Assembly: GCA_047639615.1 (NCBI GenBank)
Contig: JBLIOL010000101.1
Location: 1 to 15,704, forward strand
DNA: 15,704 bases
Direction of reading: 5' to 3'
DNA from: CAYWNK01 sp047639615
Lineage (GTDB): Bacteria; Planctomycetota; UBA1135; GCA-002686595
In this document: positions 13,577 through 15,704 of the stretch, piece after piece
Numbering within the stretch: the first letter of the stretch is position 1
Layout: each line of letters starts with the position of its first letter
Position numbers and translations under genes: made by a program
The notes under the pieces: generated by a model
Told to the model about the DNA's origin: nothing
The model's input: the letters and a program-made list of their open reading frames with translations, nothing else
Database searches by the model: none

Positions 13577-15704
13577 ATGCTGACTCGCTGCCTGCGCCGG
13601 ACCCTATCCCTCTGTTTGCTCGCCTTTGTTGGTGTGGTGCATGCCGAGCCGGTCAGTGCTTTGCAGGCGGCGGAGGGCAAGACCCTGGAGTCCACGGCGC
13701 GACAACGGCAGTACCTGGACCGTCGGCCCTATCACGTGGATGTGTTCAACGATCTGTGTGAGCGCGCTATGGGGCAGGGCGGGTTGGATCCCTTGCTGGA
13801 ACACTACCGCGCGCGTAAGGCACAGGACGCAACCGACCGTGCGGCTGCGGTGTTGCTCACGCGCCTGCTGGTGCGTCGTGGTGAGCTGCAGGCGGCGCGT
13901 GAAGCAGGGCGCGAGTTGGACGGCGATGGAGTTGCCGGGCGGCTCTTGATTGGCGACCTGGAGCTGCGTTTGGGTGAAGTGGAGCGGGCCGCTGAATTGT
14001 TCGAGAGCGCGCTGCAGGCCAGCCCGCGCTTGGACGACAGGCGGCGAGTGCTGCGGCGCCTGTGCGAGTTGGCTTTGGACTCCGGAGATGAGCAGCAGCT
14101 CTTGAAACGGGCCGAGTCTTTGGGAGCTTTGGATTCTGCCGATTACCCGCTGCAGGTGGAGGCTGCCCAGCTCCTCTTGCAGGGCGAACTCCTGGAGGCA
14201 GCGGCTCAGGCTTACCGAGTGGCGCTGGAGTTGGTGCCCGATGACGTGCCGCGTCGCACGCAGACCCTGGCGGATTTGGGCGCGTGCCATCAGCGCCTGT
14301 TCGAGGGGGATCAGGCCTTGGCCTACTACCGCGAGGCGCTGGGGCTCTTGCGTGGAGACCATTGGCTGGCTCAGGAGCTAGCTGAGCGCAGGCTCGTGTT
14401 GCACACGACCGCGGGCACCCTTGAGGTGTTGGCGCAGGCTTTGAACGACGAAGGTGCGCAGCCCAACTCGGGTGCGGGGCCGCTGCTCACCCTGGCGCGC
14501 CTGGAGGAGAGCCGCAATCGTCTGCCGCAGGCTCTGGAGGCTCTGCGCTTGGCTAGCGAACGCGCGCCAAGGAACGAGCGCGTTTCCGAACTGCTGATCG
14601 GTGTGGCGGAGCGCGCGGGGAAGGCCCTGGAGGTGCAGGCGGAACTGGAGCGGCGCCTAAGCCTGGAACCTGACAGCCCGGGCTTGCTCTTGCGCCTAGC
14701 GGATAGCTTGGGTCGGGCGGGGGAATCCGCGGGCGCGCGAACGCGCTTGGTGCAGGCCAGTCGTTTGGCCCAGGGGCAGGCCGCATGGGCGGCGCAGTTG
14801 GCCGGGGCCTGGGTCCGCTTGGAAGATCCTCAGCGAGCGGCGCAGGTGCTCGACTCAGCTCTCGCGCAGGAGCCTTCGCCGACGCTCGTGTTGGAACGCG
14901 CGCGCTTGGCAGCTGAGACGGGCTCGGCGGATGGGAAGGCTGAGGCCTTGGCTATCCTGGCGCGCGGGAAGCCCGAAGAAGCTGCCTTCATGCTGACCTT
15001 CGCCGAACTGCACTGGGACTTGGGCGACCTGGGTGGGGCGCTGGCCCTGTTGGAGCAGGCGGCGCAATTGGATGCGAATTCGCCCACACCGTTGCTGGCC
15101 CATGCGGAGCTTCTGATCGGAGCGGACCGCTTCGGCAGCGCGCGGCCCCTCTTGCGCGCGGCGGTTGCACGTGCTCAGGGAGAAACTCGCTTGGATATCC
15201 TGCGCCAGCTGCAGCGCTTATTCGGTTCCCACGAGGAGTTGCGTGCTTGGTGCGAGCAGGAAGCTCGGCTCTGGGAAGATGATTCCGACGAGCCTCTGCC
15301 CCTTCTGATTCAGGCGCGGCTGCTGGAGAGTTCGTCGCCGGCGGAGGCTACGCAGCTCTATGTGGCTTTCCTCGAAGAAGTCGAACAGGACTTGGAGGTC
15401 ACTCGCAGTTTGGCCGCCTTGCTTGCGCGCAGGCGTAAGTACGACGAGGCCCTGTCGGTCCTTGAAGGCATGGCTAGCTTCGGTCGCGCCGCGCGTCAGG
15501 AGGCAGCCTTCGAGCGCGTTTCCCTGCTCTCGCGCCTGCGCCGCAATTCGGAGGCGATCGTACTACTAGAGGAACTCAGCAAGCTGGGTTGGAAGCAGCC
15601 GGATGTGCTGCGCAGGGTGGCGCGTTGGTACGGGGTTTTCGGGCAGCCGGAGGCCGCGATTGCGGCCTTGGATAGGGTCCTGCGGCTCGACTCCGAAGAT
15701 GTGA
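13577..15704 (+). CDS. Exported TPR/alpha-solenoid protein, cut by the window end
   Basis: The frame from the ATG at 13577 is open for 709 codons and runs off the window. The N-terminus MLTRCLRRTLSLCLLAFVGVVHA is a signal peptide with likely cleavage after VHA (residue 23). The mature part is almost wholly helical, with degenerate TPR units rich in Leu, Ala, Glu and Arg. Clear examples are LLIGDLELRLGEVERAAELFESALQASP, LADLGACHQRLFEGDQALAYYREAL, LLTLARLEESRNRLPQALEALRLASERAP, FAELHWDLGDLGGALALLEQAAQLDANSP and YGVFGQPEAAIAALDRVLRLD. Such scaffolds mediate protein contacts, often at the envelope. No enzymatic domain is seen in the visible part; a C-terminal domain may lie beyond. The start has only a weak TAGG six bases upstream. 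It shares a 53-bp divergent gap with the beta-sandwich gene, so joint control is possible. Planctomycetes carry many long exported TPR proteins, but I cannot name this one. Confidence 0.85.
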   Translation, partial: MLTRCLRRTLSLCLLAFVGVVHAEPVSALQAAEGKTLESTARQRQYLDRRPYHVDVFNDLCERAMGQGGLDPLLEHYRARKAQDATDRAAAVLLTRLLVRRGELQAAREAGRELDGDGVAGRLLIGDLELRLGEVERAAELFESALQASPRLDDRRRVLRRLCELALDSGDEQQLLKRAESLGALDSADYPLQVEAAQLLLQGELLEAAAQAYRVALELVPDDVPRRTQTLADLGACHQRLFEGDQALAYYREALGLLRGDHWLAQELAERRLVLHTTAGTLEVLAQALNDEGAQPNSGAGPLLTLARLEESRNRLPQALEALRLASERAPRNERVSELLIGVAERAGKALEVQAELERRLSLEPDSPGLLLRLADSLGRAGESAGARTRLVQASRLAQGQAAWAAQLAGAWVRLEDPQRAAQVLDSALAQEPSPTLVLERARLAAETGSADGKAEALAILARGKPEEAAFMLTFAELHWDLGDLGGALALLEQAAQLDANSPTPLLAHAELLIGADRFGSARPLLRAAVARAQGETRLDILRQLQRLFGSHEELRAWCEQEARLWEDDSDEPLPLLIQARLLESSSPAEATQLYVAFLEEVEQDLEVTRSLAALLARRRKYDEALSVLEGMASFGRAARQEAAFERVSLLSRLRRNSEAIVLLEELSKLGWKQPDVLRRVARWYGVFGQPEAAIAALDRVLRLDSEDV

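Noticed and set aside
13604..14362. A 252-codon minus-strand open frame antisense to the TPR gene
   Set aside because: The plus-strand frame is open for over 700 codons with a signal peptide and repeated TPR-like units; the minus frame has neither.

Overview
The window is high-GC bacterial chromosomal DNA, densely packed with housekeeping and envelope genes. No mobile element, CRISPR array, tRNA or rRNA was seen. The best phylum hint is a 74-residue lipoprotein (10395-10619) ending in an Asp/Asn-rich block of the 'DxNxNGIxDxxDIAxGTSxDxNxNxIPDE' kind. Blocks like this are very common in secreted proteins of Planctomycetota. A large carboxypeptidase-regulatory-like envelope protein and a large exported TPR protein fit that reading. 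Weak use of Shine-Dalgarno sites at uncoupled starts is also compatible. The phylum is an inference, not proof.

Left part (72-3274): an ABC ATPase and a 10-helix permease overlap by ATGA and form a YbbA/YbbP-type exporter or lipid/hydrophobic-compound transporter. A 219-bp non-coding gap with several possible GC-rich hairpins follows.

Middle (3494-10289): five co-directional genes, probably one transcription unit or two. They are recN (DNA repair SMC-like ATPase), manA (mannose-6-phosphate isomerase), an RsuA/RluB-family rRNA pseudouridine synthase with a long Ser/Arg/Gly repeat tail, an active M16 zinc protease, and an M16 homologue that has lost the zinc site. The last three are translationally coupled: TAGTG overlap with a strong Shine-Dalgarno built into the preceding gene's last codons, then ATGA. 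The two M16 proteins probably form a heterodimeric protease. The unit ends at a 20-bp perfect inverted repeat at 10308-10359.

Right part (10395-15704): a mini-lipoprotein, a 122-residue multi-pass membrane protein without recognisable family, then a convergent minus-strand gene for a 779-residue exported beta-sandwich protein. That gene diverges across only 53 bp from a large exported TPR/alpha-solenoid protein, which is open to the window end (709 codons visible).

Nothing here is a clear new defence or mobile system. The most interesting items are the long perfect inverted repeat, the low-complexity RNA-binding-like tail on the pseudouridine synthase with its embedded ribosome-binding site, the single-motif mini-lipoprotein, and the split between Shine-Dalgarno-led coupled starts and pyrimidine-tract-led uncoupled starts.
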